From Bacilli bacterium (lineage in GTDB: Bacteria > Bacillota_I > Bacilli_A > RF39 > UBA660), in assembly GCA_016293205.1 (NCBI GenBank), contig JAEDES010000016.1:1-25799 (forward strand): 25,799 nucleotides of DNA, written 5' to 3'. Below are positions 8,251-15,081 of the stretch, one piece after another. Numbering within the stretch: position 1 is the first letter of the stretch; every line of letters starts with the position of its first letter. The position numbers and the translations under genes were made by a program. The notes under the pieces were generated by a model. The model was not told the origin of the DNA. It searched no databases and saw nothing but the letters and a program-made list of their open reading frames with translations.

Positions 8251-8359
8251 AATATGAAATAAAACCACTAAGCATAATTGCAAGTAGTATATATAAAATA
8301 ACTACTATTAAATATCCACTACCACTTCTTCTAGTATTATTAGTATCTGGGCAACTCAT
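8249..8359 (-). CDS. Tiny one-helix membrane protein, YjcZ-like (36 residues)
   Basis: A 36-residue protein too short for ordinary gene calling. It starts MSCPDTNNTRRSGSGYLIVV and continues with a single hydrophobic helix (about residues 16-34, ILYILLAIMLSGFI). A short polar Gly/Ser-rich head followed by one helix is the pattern of the tiny transmembrane (YjcZ-like) proteins common in spore-forming Bacilli. A strong GGAGGTGATTAT site precedes ATG at 8359. It follows a second gene of the same type by 15 bases and presumably shares its transcript. Its stop lies in the T-run of the opposing terminator. Membership of the YjcZ family is by eye. Confidence 0.72.
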   Translation of the reverse strand: MSCPDTNNTRRSGSGYLIVVILYILLAIMLSGFISY

Positions 8360-8374
8360 ATAATCACCTCCAAA

Positions 8375-8464
8375 CTAGATATAAGCACCTAATATAATAA
8401 TTAAAAGAATGAATAAAACTAAGACGATAGCTGCAGATGATGTATTTGTATTATTATTACACAT
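8375..8464 (-). CDS. Tiny one-helix membrane protein, YjcZ-like (29 residues)
   Basis: A 29-residue protein, MCNNNTNTSSAAIVLVLFIL then LIIILGAYI. The polar Asn/Thr/Ser head and the helix core AIVLVLFILLIIILGA closely resemble the FALIVVLFILLIIVGA core of YjcZ-like tiny proteins. The ribosome binding site AGGAGG lies 7 bases before ATG at 8464. Upstream is an exact match to the sigma-K promoter pattern (8495-8521). Known relatives are mostly spore-associated in Bacillus; here the helix suggests insertion into a membrane. The biochemical role is unknown. Confidence 0.75.
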   Translation of the reverse strand: MCNNNTNTSSAAIVLVLFILLIIILGAYI

Positions 8465-8494
8465 AAATAATCCTCCTTTTTTATGCTTTCATCA

Positions 8495-8521
8495 TATTTT
8501 ATGGCTAATTATTAAAAATGT
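8495..8521 (-). promoter_or_regulatory. Sigma-K-like promoter of the two tiny genes
   Basis: On the minus strand AC (8521-8520) is followed after exactly 16 bases by CATAAAATA (8503-8495). This matches the mother-cell sigma-K consensus AC-N16-CATANNNTA at every defined base. It is 21 bases upstream of the AGGAGG of the first tiny gene. The same exact pattern occurs before the CotD-like gene at 15435-15461. Confidence 0.5.
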
Positions 8522-8540
8522 GATTATTCTCTTATATTTA

Positions 8541-8572
8541 TTGCACTAAAAATTATTTTTTGTTATTATAAT
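8541..8572 (+). promoter_or_regulatory. Probable housekeeping promoter of prsA
   Basis: TTGCAC (8541-8546), 17 bases, TATTAT (8564-8569); an overlapping TATAAT at 8567-8572 is the alternative -10 with a 20-base spacer. The region lies directly upstream of the prsA ribosome binding site. Confidence 0.5.
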
Positions 8573-8592
8573 TAAGTAACAGGAGGTAAGTT

Positions 8593-9597
8593 ATGAAAAA
8601 TAAGAAATGGTTTTTAGCTTTAGCTGCCCTATTAGTTGTAACTACACTAACTACAGGATGTGGACAAAAAGCTGAATTAAAAGATGGTTCTCAAGTAGCA
8701 GTAAAATTAGATGGAATTAAAATAACCGCAGATGAATACTATAATGAAATCAAAGGTATCAACATCGCTACATTAGTAGATATGATTGACCACCAATTAT
8801 TTGATAAAAAATATGGTAAAACTGATGAAGAAAATGATCAAGTTGAAGAACAAATTAAATCTTTAAAAGACCAATATGGTTCAAACGAAGATACATATAA
8901 CTCTGTACTTCGTCAATACTTCGGAGTTCAATCTGAAGATGAATTAGAAGATATGTTAAGACTTGAATTCAGAAGAAATGCTGCAATCAATGATTTTATT
9001 GAAAAAAATATCAAAGATAAAGAAATAGAAAAATATTATGAAAAAGATATTTATGGAGAAGTTAAAGCAAGTCATATTTTAATCACTCCATCAGTATCAG
9101 AAGATGCTACTACTGATGAAAAGAAAAAAGCTGAAGATGAAGCTTTAAAAGAAGCTAAAAAAATTATTAAAGAATTAAAGAATGGTAAAAAATTTGCAGA
9201 CCTTGCAAAGAAATATTCTAAAGATGAAGCAAGCGCTTCAAATGGTGGAGATTTAGGATACTTCGATTTAAATGAAATGGTTGATGAATTCAGTGATGCT
9301 GTAAAAGAATTAAAAGTAGATGAATATACTAAAGAACCAGTAAAATCATCATTCGGATATCACATCATCTTAAAAACAGGTGAAAAAGAAAAACCAAAAT
9401 TAAAAGATGTAAAAGATAAAATTCTTGAAACATTAAGAGAAGAAAAACTAAATGAAGATCCAGGATTATATTACAAAACTCTAGTTGATATTAGAGAAGA
9501 AAAGAACATCAAATGGAAAGATGATGAAATCAAAAAACAATATAATAAATTAATGGATCAATTAATTGAATCTGCAAAAGAACAAAAGAAACAATAA
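8593..9597 (+). CDS. prsA: PrsA-like foldase lipoprotein (peptidyl-prolyl isomerase)
   Basis: Extracytoplasmic lipoprotein that helps secreted proteins fold after translocation. The 334 residues begin with a lipoprotein signal peptide (MKNKKWFLALAALLVVTTLT) and the lipobox TTGC, putting the lipid-modified Cys at residue 23. A helical N-terminal region (about 24-150) precedes a parvulin domain (about 157-263) with VKASHILITP, the NGGDLGYF signature and SSFGYHIILKTG. A charged, helical C-terminal tail follows. The start has a strong AGGAGGTAAGTT site. It is a single gene with its own promoter and a terminator shared with the converging membrane-protein gene. Confidence 0.95.
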   Translation: MKNKKWFLALAALLVVTTLTTGCGQKAELKDGSQVAVKLDGIKITADEYYNEIKGINIATLVDMIDHQLFDKKYGKTDEENDQVEEQIKSLKDQYGSNEDTYNSVLRQYFGVQSEDELEDMLRLEFRRNAAINDFIEKNIKDKEIEKYYEKDIYGEVKASHILITPSVSEDATTDEKKKAEDEALKEAKKIIKELKNGKKFADLAKKYSKDEASASNGGDLGYFDLNEMVDEFSDAVKELKVDEYTKEPVKSSFGYHIILKTGEKEKPKLKDVKDKILETLREEKLNEDPGLYYKTLVDIREEKNIKWKDDEIKKQYNKLMDQLIESAKEQKKQ

Positions 9598-9618
9598 AAA
9601 AGGACTAAGTCCTTTTTT
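9596..9618. terminator. Bidirectional terminator between prsA and the GT-C-like gene
   Basis: Palindrome centred on 9607: AAAAAAGGACT and AGTCCTTTTTT. A-run and T-run on both sides serve both converging genes. It overlaps the prsA stop codon and the last codon of the minus-strand gene. Confidence 0.85.
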
Positions 9619-11008
9619 CTTTGTATAAATATGTATTTTTATACTTATAAGCCAATTCATAATTAGAATTATATTTTAAATAAGTATATATAGGATATCT
9701 CTCATCTACTAAGAAATAATCAAATTTATATTTATTAATAAGTTTTACATAATCTTGTTTTAAATAAGATATATTTAAATAATCTTCATAATTATATTTT
9801 GAATATAAATCTGCCCTTCCATCTATAAATACATCTATATCATTATATATTAACTCTCCACCATAATCATACATATTATAAAGTCTCTTAGGAGATTCTT
9901 CTTTTATAGTAGAAATCATCTTTTCATTAAGATTAAAAGAATTCATTCTAGAATAAATATCACCATAAGAAAATATAAATGGTAATAAAAATAAACATCC
10001 AAGTACTAACATAATCATACTAGTACCCTTATCATCTTTTCTTTCTGGAATATAATCAAATACTATAAAACTCATAATTATATAAGTATAAGGCCAAAAT
10101 CTAATACTTTTTAAACCTAAAAATACTGATACTCCAAATAAAACTAAATCAAGAAACTTAATTTTCTTCTTACTAAGTAAAAAGATACTACCAATAACAG
10201 TAATAACTATAAAATATGCATAATGACTACTCTTACTAAGTACTGTAGGTTGCCACTCTGATATATTACTAATCATTAAAGTATCCCCAAGATTTATATA
10301 TGGATACATAACCATCTTAAATCCATGAGGATTAAAACATAAAGATATAATACATAAAATTCCAACAATTAAATAAGTATAAAGAACTTTCTTATTAAAT
10401 CTACTACTCTCAAGTTTACTAAACTTAAACTTAAATAATCCACATATAAAGAATATAAAACAAAATATATAAATTAAACTACTAGATCCCCCATGAAAAT
10501 TACTCCATAAAACTCCAAGTAATGGCAAAAAATAAATTTTCTTAGAATCATTATTCCTATATAAATCAAATAATAAATACATAGTAATACCAACAAAACA
10601 AAAACTAATCATATGAGGTCTAACTTGTATAAAACCAGTAATAATAAATATAAATAAAGTAATCCACCCTAAACTAAATAATGTATTTTTATAAAATTCT
10701 TCTTTATTACTAAAGAATATAATACTAAGCAAAGATAAAATACATATAAATGGATAAATAATCATATGAAAATCACCAAATATATTTTCAAAAAATGCAA
10801 TAGTAACTTCAAATAACCACTCATGTGACATCCAATATTTACCATTCATATACCAAGAAAATATATCTTTAGTTAAAATACCTTCTTCAAGCATCACTTC
10901 CCCTGCTTTAATATGCCAATAATAATCACTATCTTTAATATAAAAACAAAGTAGAAAGAAACTTAAACATACTAATAAAAATATAAATAATCTTTTCTTA
11001 TTCTTCAT
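9605..11008 (-). CDS. Multi-pass membrane protein resembling GT-C glycosyltransferases
   Basis: The 467 residues have about ten hydrophobic helices. After the first helix comes DSDYYWHIKAGEVMLEEG, then DIFSW and MSHEWLFEV; an acidic-residue plus W-H-I-K-G motif in the first outer loop with D-x-FS and heWL motifs is typical of uncharacterised GT-C-fold membrane proteins, which move sugars from lipid-linked donors. The last ~110 residues form a soluble domain with YDYGGELIY, VFIDGRADLYSKY and KFDYFLVDE, also seen in that group. Substrate cannot be told. The start overlaps the end of recX by 11 bases, so the pair is probably co-transcribed although functionally unrelated. Confidence 0.82.
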   Translation of the reverse strand: MKNKKRLFIFLLVCLSFFLLCFYIKDSDYYWHIKAGEVMLEEGILTKDIFSWYMNGKYWMSHEWLFEVTIAFFENIFGDFHMIIYPFICILSLLSIIFFSNKEEFYKNTLFSLGWITLFIFIITGFIQVRPHMISFCFVGITMYLLFDLYRNNDSKKIYFLPLLGVLWSNFHGGSSSLIYIFCFIFFICGLFKFKFSKLESSRFNKKVLYTYLIVGILCIISLCFNPHGFKMVMYPYINLGDTLMISNISEWQPTVLSKSSHYAYFIVITVIGSIFLLSKKKIKFLDLVLFGVSVFLGLKSIRFWPYTYIIMSFIVFDYIPERKDDKGTSMIMLVLGCLFLLPFIFSYGDIYSRMNSFNLNEKMISTIKEESPKRLYNMYDYGGELIYNDIDVFIDGRADLYSKYNYEDYLNISYLKQDYVKLINKYKFDYFLVDERYPIYTYLKYNSNYELAYKYKNTYLYKEKRT

Positions 11009-11744
11009 AATATAATCCTTTTTGATATAATTTTTCTTTAATTTTATATTCTAATTCATTACCACTATATTTACGACTAAGTCTTTTATATAATTTATCA
11101 TACTCTTTCTTAACCATATCTTTATCATTAGAAAAATCGTAATCCGAAATAACTTTATTAATTAAATCAACATCATATCCTAACATAACTAAGTCATTTG
11201 TAATTTTTTTCTTTAATACAAATCCACCTCTAGTATGATTACTTCTAATTAATTTATCCACTATTTTATTTATCTTCTCTAATTGTAATTCTTCTTCAAA
11301 TACAACTAACTCTTCATTAATAATATCTAAAGAAATTTTATGTTCTAATAATTCTTTTCTAATCTTATTAGGTCCCATATTACTAGTTACCATCTTATTA
11401 TTAATAAATCCTTTAGCATAACTTCTATCGTTTAAATATCCTTGAGAAACTAACTTATCAACAGCCATCTCTACTAAATCTAACGGATATTCTTTCTTTA
11501 ATAAATACTCTTTTGTATCATATACACTTTTAAATCGAGATTTCAATGAATTTAATGCTACATAATAAACATCACATTCTAAATTATACTTCTCTATATC
11601 GCTAAGATCAGTCTCTAAAATTTCTTTTGTAAGTAACAAATTAAACTTTAAGATAACTTCTTCATATAAGGCTAAACTTCTACCATCATCAAGTTCAACT
11701 TTATATAAACCTTTACTTCCTTTTTTATACTTAATAATCTTCAT
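10998..11744 (-). CDS. recX: RecX, regulator of RecA
   Basis: Binds RecA filaments and modulates recombination and the SOS response. The 248-residue product has the RecX three-helix repeats: YVALNSLKSRFKSVYDTKEYLLKK in the first, DKLVSQGYLNDRSYAKGFIN in the second, and GPNKIRKELLEHKIS in the third; a C-terminal repeat follows with KKKITNDLVMLGYD. Two adjacent ATGs occur; AGGTG lies only 2 bases before the first (11747) and 5 before the second (11744), so the second is preferred. A TGATATACT extended -10 at 11761-11769 could start a nearly leaderless message. It overlaps the downstream membrane-protein gene by 11 bases. Confidence 0.9.
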   Translation of the reverse strand: MKIIKYKKGSKGLYKVELDDGRSLALYEEVILKFNLLLTKEILETDLSDIEKYNLECDVYYVALNSLKSRFKSVYDTKEYLLKKEYPLDLVEMAVDKLVSQGYLNDRSYAKGFINNKMVTSNMGPNKIRKELLEHKISLDIINEELVVFEEELQLEKINKIVDKLIRSNHTRGGFVLKKKITNDLVMLGYDVDLINKVISDYDFSNDKDMVKKEYDKLYKRLSRKYSGNELEYKIKEKLYQKGLYYEE

Positions 11745-11771
11745 CATATCACCTAAAATTAGTATATCACA

Positions 11772-11810
11772 AAAGAAAAAAGAAGACCAAATTAGTCTTC
11801 TTTTTTCTTT
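11772..11810 (-). terminator. Terminator of rpoZ, built into its last codons
   Basis: A 16-bp perfect stem, 11772-11787 with 11795-11810, around a 7-nt loop. The rpoZ stop codon (11792-11794) lies in the loop and the Lys-Lys-Glu-Asp codons form one arm. An A-rich left arm gives U-rich RNA on the minus strand. Confidence 0.85.
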
Positions 11811-11998
11811 ATCTTGATTAGTCCTTCAGAGACTTCTTCAAGAGCCCTCCCAATATTCTTTTTACATTTGTACTCGGATTCAGGCATTTGTAAATATCCG
11901 TCTTTTGACATTTGTTTACTTCTTCTAGCAGATATATGCACAAGCTTATATTTAGAATCTACTATATTAAGTAATTTATCTATAGATGGATAAATCAT
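11792..11998 (-). CDS. rpoZ: RNA polymerase omega subunit
   Basis: Small subunit that helps assemble and stabilise RNA polymerase. The 68 residues match the family: MIYPSIDKLLNIVDSKYKLV at the N-terminus, then HISARRSKQM, and later the conserved NIGRALEEVSEGLIKI. The usual neighbour gmk is absent; the gene stands alone. AGGGAGTG lies before ATG at 11998, and TTGTCA-N17-AATTAT (12060-12032, minus strand) is a possible promoter. The terminator hairpin uses the last codons. Confidence 0.9.
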   Translation of the reverse strand: MIYPSIDKLLNIVDSKYKLVHISARRSKQMSKDGYLQMPESEYKCKKNIGRALEEVSEGLIKIKKKED

Positions 11999-12090
11999 CG
12001 TATCACACTCCCTATTATTAGAATAAAACTAATAATTTAAATAATCAATAAATGTGACAAAATTAGACAATCAATTTACAAATAGATCTC

Positions 12091-12432
12091 TTATTTACAA
12101 AAACTACTCTCTTCAGAAATAATTTTATCTTCTTCTCTAAGTAAAGAATTATTAATCCTTTTATCTTGAAACATATCAATAGACGCAATCTCATATTAAA
12201 ATCAACATCTAATGGATAATTCAAAACTTCAATATCATTACGATGATGAGCAACACTAAAAAAAGTTCTAATAAATTTTTGAGTTAGATTATTTTGAATC
12301 ATCAATTGCTGATCATCCAGTTCTTCAATAGAAACTTTTCCCTTAGATGTTCCAATTAAGATATCATTATAAAACATATCTAATATATTTATATAATCGC
12401 CATAATCATTATAATACGAATTAATATTTATA
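12091..12432 (-). pseudogene. Frameshifted remnant of an unrecognised gene
   Basis: An open frame reads FVNINI then NSYYNDYGDYINILDMFYND and on to LNYPLDVDFN, about 85 residues. Its continuation (MRLRLLICFKIKGLI) looks like a wrong-frame product. One frame over, the sequence gives YEIASIDMFQDKRINNSLLR and ends SSFCK then TAA at 12091, which is much more protein-like. A single-base loss near 12190 would join the two. At the 5' side the frame stays open past the ATG at 12377 up to a TAA near 12435, with no other ATG and no ribosome binding site, so the start is also missing. Both ends argue for a decayed gene. The family is unknown. Confidence 0.55.
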
Positions 12433-12490
12433 TTTACAAATTAAGTTCTAAGTATTAAAATAAAATCATAAATAACATAAAGGAGATTAT

Positions 12491-12817
12491 ATGAAATTAT
12501 TTAGTAAAGACAAAGGAATAGTATTATCTTGTTTAAATGCCGCTTTAATCATCTGGATAACAGCAGCGATAGTACTTACAATATCAAATTTTACATACAT
12601 AGTATTTAAAGATATTGAATATACCAAAGAAGAATATGCAATTCAATATTGTTCATATCCAGAATATAAAGAAGAAAATGATGATTGTGAAATTAGATAT
12701 CAACAATATAAATTAGATCAAAGACATTCTCAAAGAAACTATCAAAGATCAATTATCATTTCCATATCTAATGTTATAATTGTTACTGGAATACTACTAA
12801 TGATAAACAAAAAATAA
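12491..12817 (+). CDS. Small two-helix membrane protein, unknown
   Basis: The 108-residue product has a hydrophobic helix near residues 10-34 (VLSCLNAALIIWITAAIVLT) and a second near 86-105 (IIISISNVIIVTGILLMI). The ~50-residue loop between them is polar, Tyr- and Glu-rich, and carries two Cys (IQYCSYPEY and DDCEIRY) that could form a disulfide if the loop faces outward. No family is recognised. AAAGGAGATTAT gives a good ribosome binding site. Its terminator is shared with the minus strand and is the first copy of a repeated unit. Confidence 0.82.
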   Translation: MKLFSKDKGIVLSCLNAALIIWITAAIVLTISNFTYIVFKDIEYTKEEYAIQYCSYPEYKEENDDCEIRYQQYKLDQRHSQRNYQRSIIISISNVIIVTGILLMINKK

Positions 12818-12850
12818 AGGAAAAACCTTTATTTTTTTTATCTAAAATTA
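12809..12850. repeat. Copy 1 of repeated terminator plus CotD-like 3' tip
   Basis: AAAAAATAAAGG (12809-12820), AAAAA loop, CCTTTATTTTTT (12826-12837): a 12-bp stem with T- and A-runs working in both directions. It is followed by ATCTAAAATTA, which is the reverse complement of the last codons (Asn-Phe-Arg-stop) of the CotD-like gene. The same hairpin and tip occur at 13290-13333, differing only in the length of the T-run and a small insertion. Confidence 0.75.
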
Positions 12851-12866
12851 TAAAAAATATCATTAA

Positions 12867-13244
12867 CTATTCTTTAGTAAATTTTCTAATTTCACCATCA
12901 AAATCTAATTCTAAAATATTATTATCAAATCTTATTACTTTTATTAATGTAGTTGTATTTTTTACCTTTTCATAACATACTAATTTTATTTCTTTTGTTT
13001 CGACATTATAGGTATATTGATCACATATATCAGAATTATTTATAGGATTACCACAAGCACAAGAATAGTGAAAAGTACCATCCTCGTCAAAACTAATAGT
13101 TTCCGTATCATATTCAGTAGTCCTACTCCAACTTTCACCAATAAATCCAACTTCTTTATTAAAATTCTCTTTATCAGCTTGTACCACATTATTACAACCA
13201 GTAAGAAAGACACATAAAATTAATATAAATATTACATTTTTCAT
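12867..13244 (-). CDS. Small lipoprotein, unknown
   Basis: The 125-residue product begins MKNVIFILILCVFLTGCNNV, a short lipoprotein signal with lipobox LTGC (lipidated Cys at residue 17). The mature part holds two close cysteine groups, HYSCACGNP and NSDICDQYTY, plus C near residue 89 (LVCYEK), and strands such as ETISFDEDGTF and NILELDFDGEIRKF, suggesting a small beta domain. AGGGTGA lies 8 bases before ATG. The unit, with its own extended -10, lies between two copies of a repeated terminator and therefore looks inserted. Function is unknown. Confidence 0.88.
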   Translation of the reverse strand: MKNVIFILILCVFLTGCNNVVQADKENFNKEVGFIGESWSRTTEYDTETISFDEDGTFHYSCACGNPINNSDICDQYTYNVETKEIKLVCYEKVKNTTTLIKVIRFDNNILELDFDGEIRKFTKE

Positions 13245-13281
13245 AAATAATTCACCCTACTTTTTCATCAACTATATTACA

Positions 13282-13290
13282 ATTATATCA
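13282..13290 (-). promoter_or_regulatory. Extended -10 of the lipoprotein gene
   Basis: Minus-strand TGATATAAT, an extended -10, 38 bases before the lipoprotein start and immediately beyond the second terminator copy. Confidence 0.5.
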
Positions 13291-13319
13291 AAAAATAAAG
13301 GAAAAACCTTTATTTTTTT
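13290..13319. terminator. Copy 2 of the repeated bidirectional terminator
   Basis: AAAAAATAAAGG (13290-13301), AAAAA loop, CCTTTATTTTTT (13307-13318). Same 12-bp stem and loop as at 12809-12837. It follows directly on the stop codon of the truncated CotD-like copy. Confidence 0.8.
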
Positions 13320-13320
13320 A

Positions 13321-13453
13321 TTATCTAAAATTACAACAAGAACCACATTGTACATTACTAACAGTATTTTCTTCACTACAAGTATATTGTGGACTATAAG
13401 TATGTTTATATATATGATGATTAATAATACGTGTATGAATTGGACAAACATGT
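13321..13453 (-). pseudogene. 5'-truncated copy of the CotD-like gene
   Basis: The 133 bases repeat the 3' end of the intact CotD-like gene at 15080-15212, with 7 differences counted by eye (about 95% identical). They encode HVCPIHTRIINHHIYKHTYS and the ending CGSCCNFR then stop, with no start codon: an in-frame TGA stands directly before the first shared codon. The copy begins right where homology ends, 24 bases past the stop of the gene at 13478. A 7-bp inverted repeat (TGGACAA 13441-13447, TTGTCCA 13456-13462) spans the junction. It has the place and shape of a displaced 3' end left by an insertion. Confidence 0.85.
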
Positions 13454-13477
13454 CATTGTCCACTTTTGTTATACTAA

Positions 13478-14095
13478 TTATTCTTTAAAATGAACTAAAC
13501 TCATACCACCATTACTACTTAAAACATGGTAAAATCCGTTACCGACTTTATTGTATGTTGTCCAATCTTTCATTTGGAATAAATTTGACTTTGGAATAGG
13601 TTCAAATGAAAACATCTTTTTATACAAAATTCTAGTAATTATATATAATGCAGATAATGCATCTTTTACATTAGAATAATTTCCTAATTTATAATTATCT
13701 GAATTTAATCTATCATGTTTTAAACTATTATAGTTTTTCCACCAACTAGGTCTATCCACAGTATTCCACTCTAACCAAGGTTGCAAGACTTCACCATTAA
13801 TTAAATATACACAACTTTCGTTCATAAAATTACCGTCACCTGAAATAACGTTTTTATAATCAACAACGTTATATCTACTAACATCTACTGCTGTTTTGTT
13901 TTCTATAATTTTACATAGTTCCTTACATACAACATCGATTTCAGATCCTATAGATAATAATAATTTGCCATATTCTTTCGAAAAAGTATCATTATTTTCA
14001 GTAACAGGTTCAACATAGACAAAAGTATCCATAAAATTATTTTCTAACATTATATAATATCCCCACACTCTAGATAAAAATTCTTCTTTTGTCAT
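13478..14095 (-). CDS. Unknown 205-residue protein, possible HEPN-like helical fold
   Basis: No firm family. The product is soluble and mostly helical. The region PSWWKNYNSLKHDR (about residues 116-129), followed by NVKDALSALYIITRILYKKM, resembles a recurrent group of helical proteins with a W-x-x-YN-x-x-KH-x-R motif, which I link loosely to HEPN-like folds; the canonical RNase motif R-x4-6-H is not clearly present. AGGAGTG precedes ATG at 14095. It lies 33 bases downstream of the BRO/DinD-like gene and may be co-transcribed, though TGTTATAAT (14119-14127) could also act as its own extended -10. Both genes sit between the two direct repeats of the CotD-like 3' end. Confidence 0.78.
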   Translation of the reverse strand: MTKEEFLSRVWGYYIMLENNFMDTFVYVEPVTENNDTFSKEYGKLLLSIGSEIDVVCKELCKIIENKTAVDVSRYNVVDYKNVISGDGNFMNESCVYLINGEVLQPWLEWNTVDRPSWWKNYNSLKHDRLNSDNYKLGNYSNVKDALSALYIITRILYKKMFSFEPIPKSNLFQMKDWTTYNKVGNGFYHVLSSNGGMSLVHFKE

Positions 14096-14128
14096 AACCT
14101 AACACTCCTTGACTAATTATTATAACAC

Positions 14129-14986
14129 TTATTCTTTGCTTTCTATCATCAAATCATCTTCAATATATTTATACGATAATGAATTATCTTTACTAACTAC
14201 AGTCTCACCTAAATTCTTTTCTATATCATCACGAGCAACTTTAGCAGCATGTCCTCCCATTTTAGCAACTTTCTTGTTTTGTTCTAACCCTAATGGTCTA
14301 TGTTTCTTAGCAAGTTCTCTTGTCGCTATTTCTCCTAAGTCAGCAAGTGCAACTTCAATATCAGTCATATTATCTCTTAAAGATTCTTTTCTTAAACCTT
14401 TATGTTGTTTGTATTGTTTTGCAGTAAATCCCGACCACTCTTTATATATTTCATTAGTAAGTATTGCATATTCAACTTCTTCAGTTACTCCATTACTATT
14501 CCATACATCAGTTAATTTTTTCCTATCTTGAATTCCTTTTATTCTTTTAATAATCCAATCTTCATCATAGCCTTTAGCACGATATGTATCTATTGCTCTT
14601 TGAACAGTTATTGAAGGATCAAATACTTCATCTATTCTTTCTCTACCTAATCTAGCTAACCATAATTTCATTGGTTCTGCATTAGGACTTGGAATAGATT
14701 CTATTATTCTAAACATACCTTCAATATCAACAACATCAGTCATACGATATTTACCATCATGAGCTTTCAACTTCAACTGGTGACAATTTGTCACCGTTTC
14801 ATTTCCCTCTTCTTTTAAACGTTGTTTTAATTTATTCCAATATTTACGTCCATCAACACTATCAGAAATTATAGATACTATATCTACAACACTTATATAA
14901 TACTTTTCTTCATCTTTGTTCCAAATTGTTCTAATAGTTTTATCATTAAACATCTTATTTATTAAATGCATTTGTGCTTCTTTCAT
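14129..14986 (-). CDS. BRO-N/DinD-like protein (phage antirepressor type)
   Basis: The 285-residue product has an N-terminal BRO-like DNA-binding domain (about 10-110; TIRTIWNKDEEKYYISVVDI, then YWNKLKQRLKEEG and the KLKAHDGKYRMTD segment). Next is the strongly conserved block WLARLGRERIDEVFDPSITV, then TYRAKGYDEDWIIKRIKGI. The C-terminal half is like DinD: GFTAKQYKQHKGLRKESLRD, MTDIEVALADLGEIATREL and a Lys/Gly-rich VAKMGGHAAKVARDDIE. Such proteins occur in phages and as DNA-damage-inducible genes; E. coli DinD inhibits RecA-driven strand exchange. The ribosome binding site is GGAGATGA. A LexA-box-like inverted repeat lies in its promoter. A larger start inside the reading frame (MHLINKMF at codon 6) is possible. 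Confidence 0.88.
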   Translation of the reverse strand: MKEAQMHLINKMFNDKTIRTIWNKDEEKYYISVVDIVSIISDSVDGRKYWNKLKQRLKEEGNETVTNCHQLKLKAHDGKYRMTDVVDIEGMFRIIESIPSPNAEPMKLWLARLGRERIDEVFDPSITVQRAIDTYRAKGYDEDWIIKRIKGIQDRKKLTDVWNSNGVTEEVEYAILTNEIYKEWSGFTAKQYKQHKGLRKESLRDNMTDIEVALADLGEIATRELAKKHRPLGLEQNKKVAKMGGHAAKVARDDIEKNLGETVVSKDNSLSYKYIEDDLMIESKE

Positions 14987-15023
14987 ATTTCATCTCCATT
15001 TCTATAATAACTTACCCAAACTT

Positions 15024-15052
15024 ATTATAACAAACATTTGTTTGCATAACAA
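15024..15052 (-). promoter_or_regulatory. Promoter of the BRO/DinD-like gene
   Basis: Minus strand TTGTTA (15052-15047), 17 bases, TATAAT (15029-15024). It is a good housekeeping promoter placed 38 bases before the start codon, and its spacer contains the operator-like repeat at 15031-15044. Confidence 0.65.
15031..15044. promoter_or_regulatory. LexA-box-like operator in the BRO/DinD promoter spacer
   Basis: CAAACATTTGTTTG: 6-bp inverted arms around TT. It equals the Gram-positive LexA (DinR) box CGAAC-N4-GTTCG with one symmetric change (G to A, C to T). It lies between -35 and -10, where a repressor would block RNA polymerase. The similarity is by eye. Confidence 0.45.
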
Positions 15053-15057
15053 TATAA

Positions 15058-15081
15058 AAGAAAAAGACTATTTCTAGTCTT
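15058..15081 (-). terminator. Terminator of the CotD-like gene
   Basis: AAGACTA (15064-15070), TTTC loop, TAGTCTT (15075-15081), with an A-rich stretch before it that gives U's on the minus strand. The stem overlaps the stop codon. It differs from the repeated terminators at 12809 and 13290. Confidence 0.75.

Noticed and set aside
13272..13463. 63-codon minus-strand frame
   Set aside because: It reads the truncated CotD-like copy in a wrong frame; the matching frame gives the CotD-like ending without a start.
14109..14531. 140-codon plus-strand frame
   Set aside because: Antisense to the BRO/DinD-like gene, which has clear family motifs, a promoter and a ribosome binding site.
5398..15081. 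Similar hairpins AAGACTA-TTTC-TAGTCTT at 5398 and 15064 as a possible mobile repeat
   Set aside because: Homology does not extend beyond the stems; a common terminator shape in this genome explains it.
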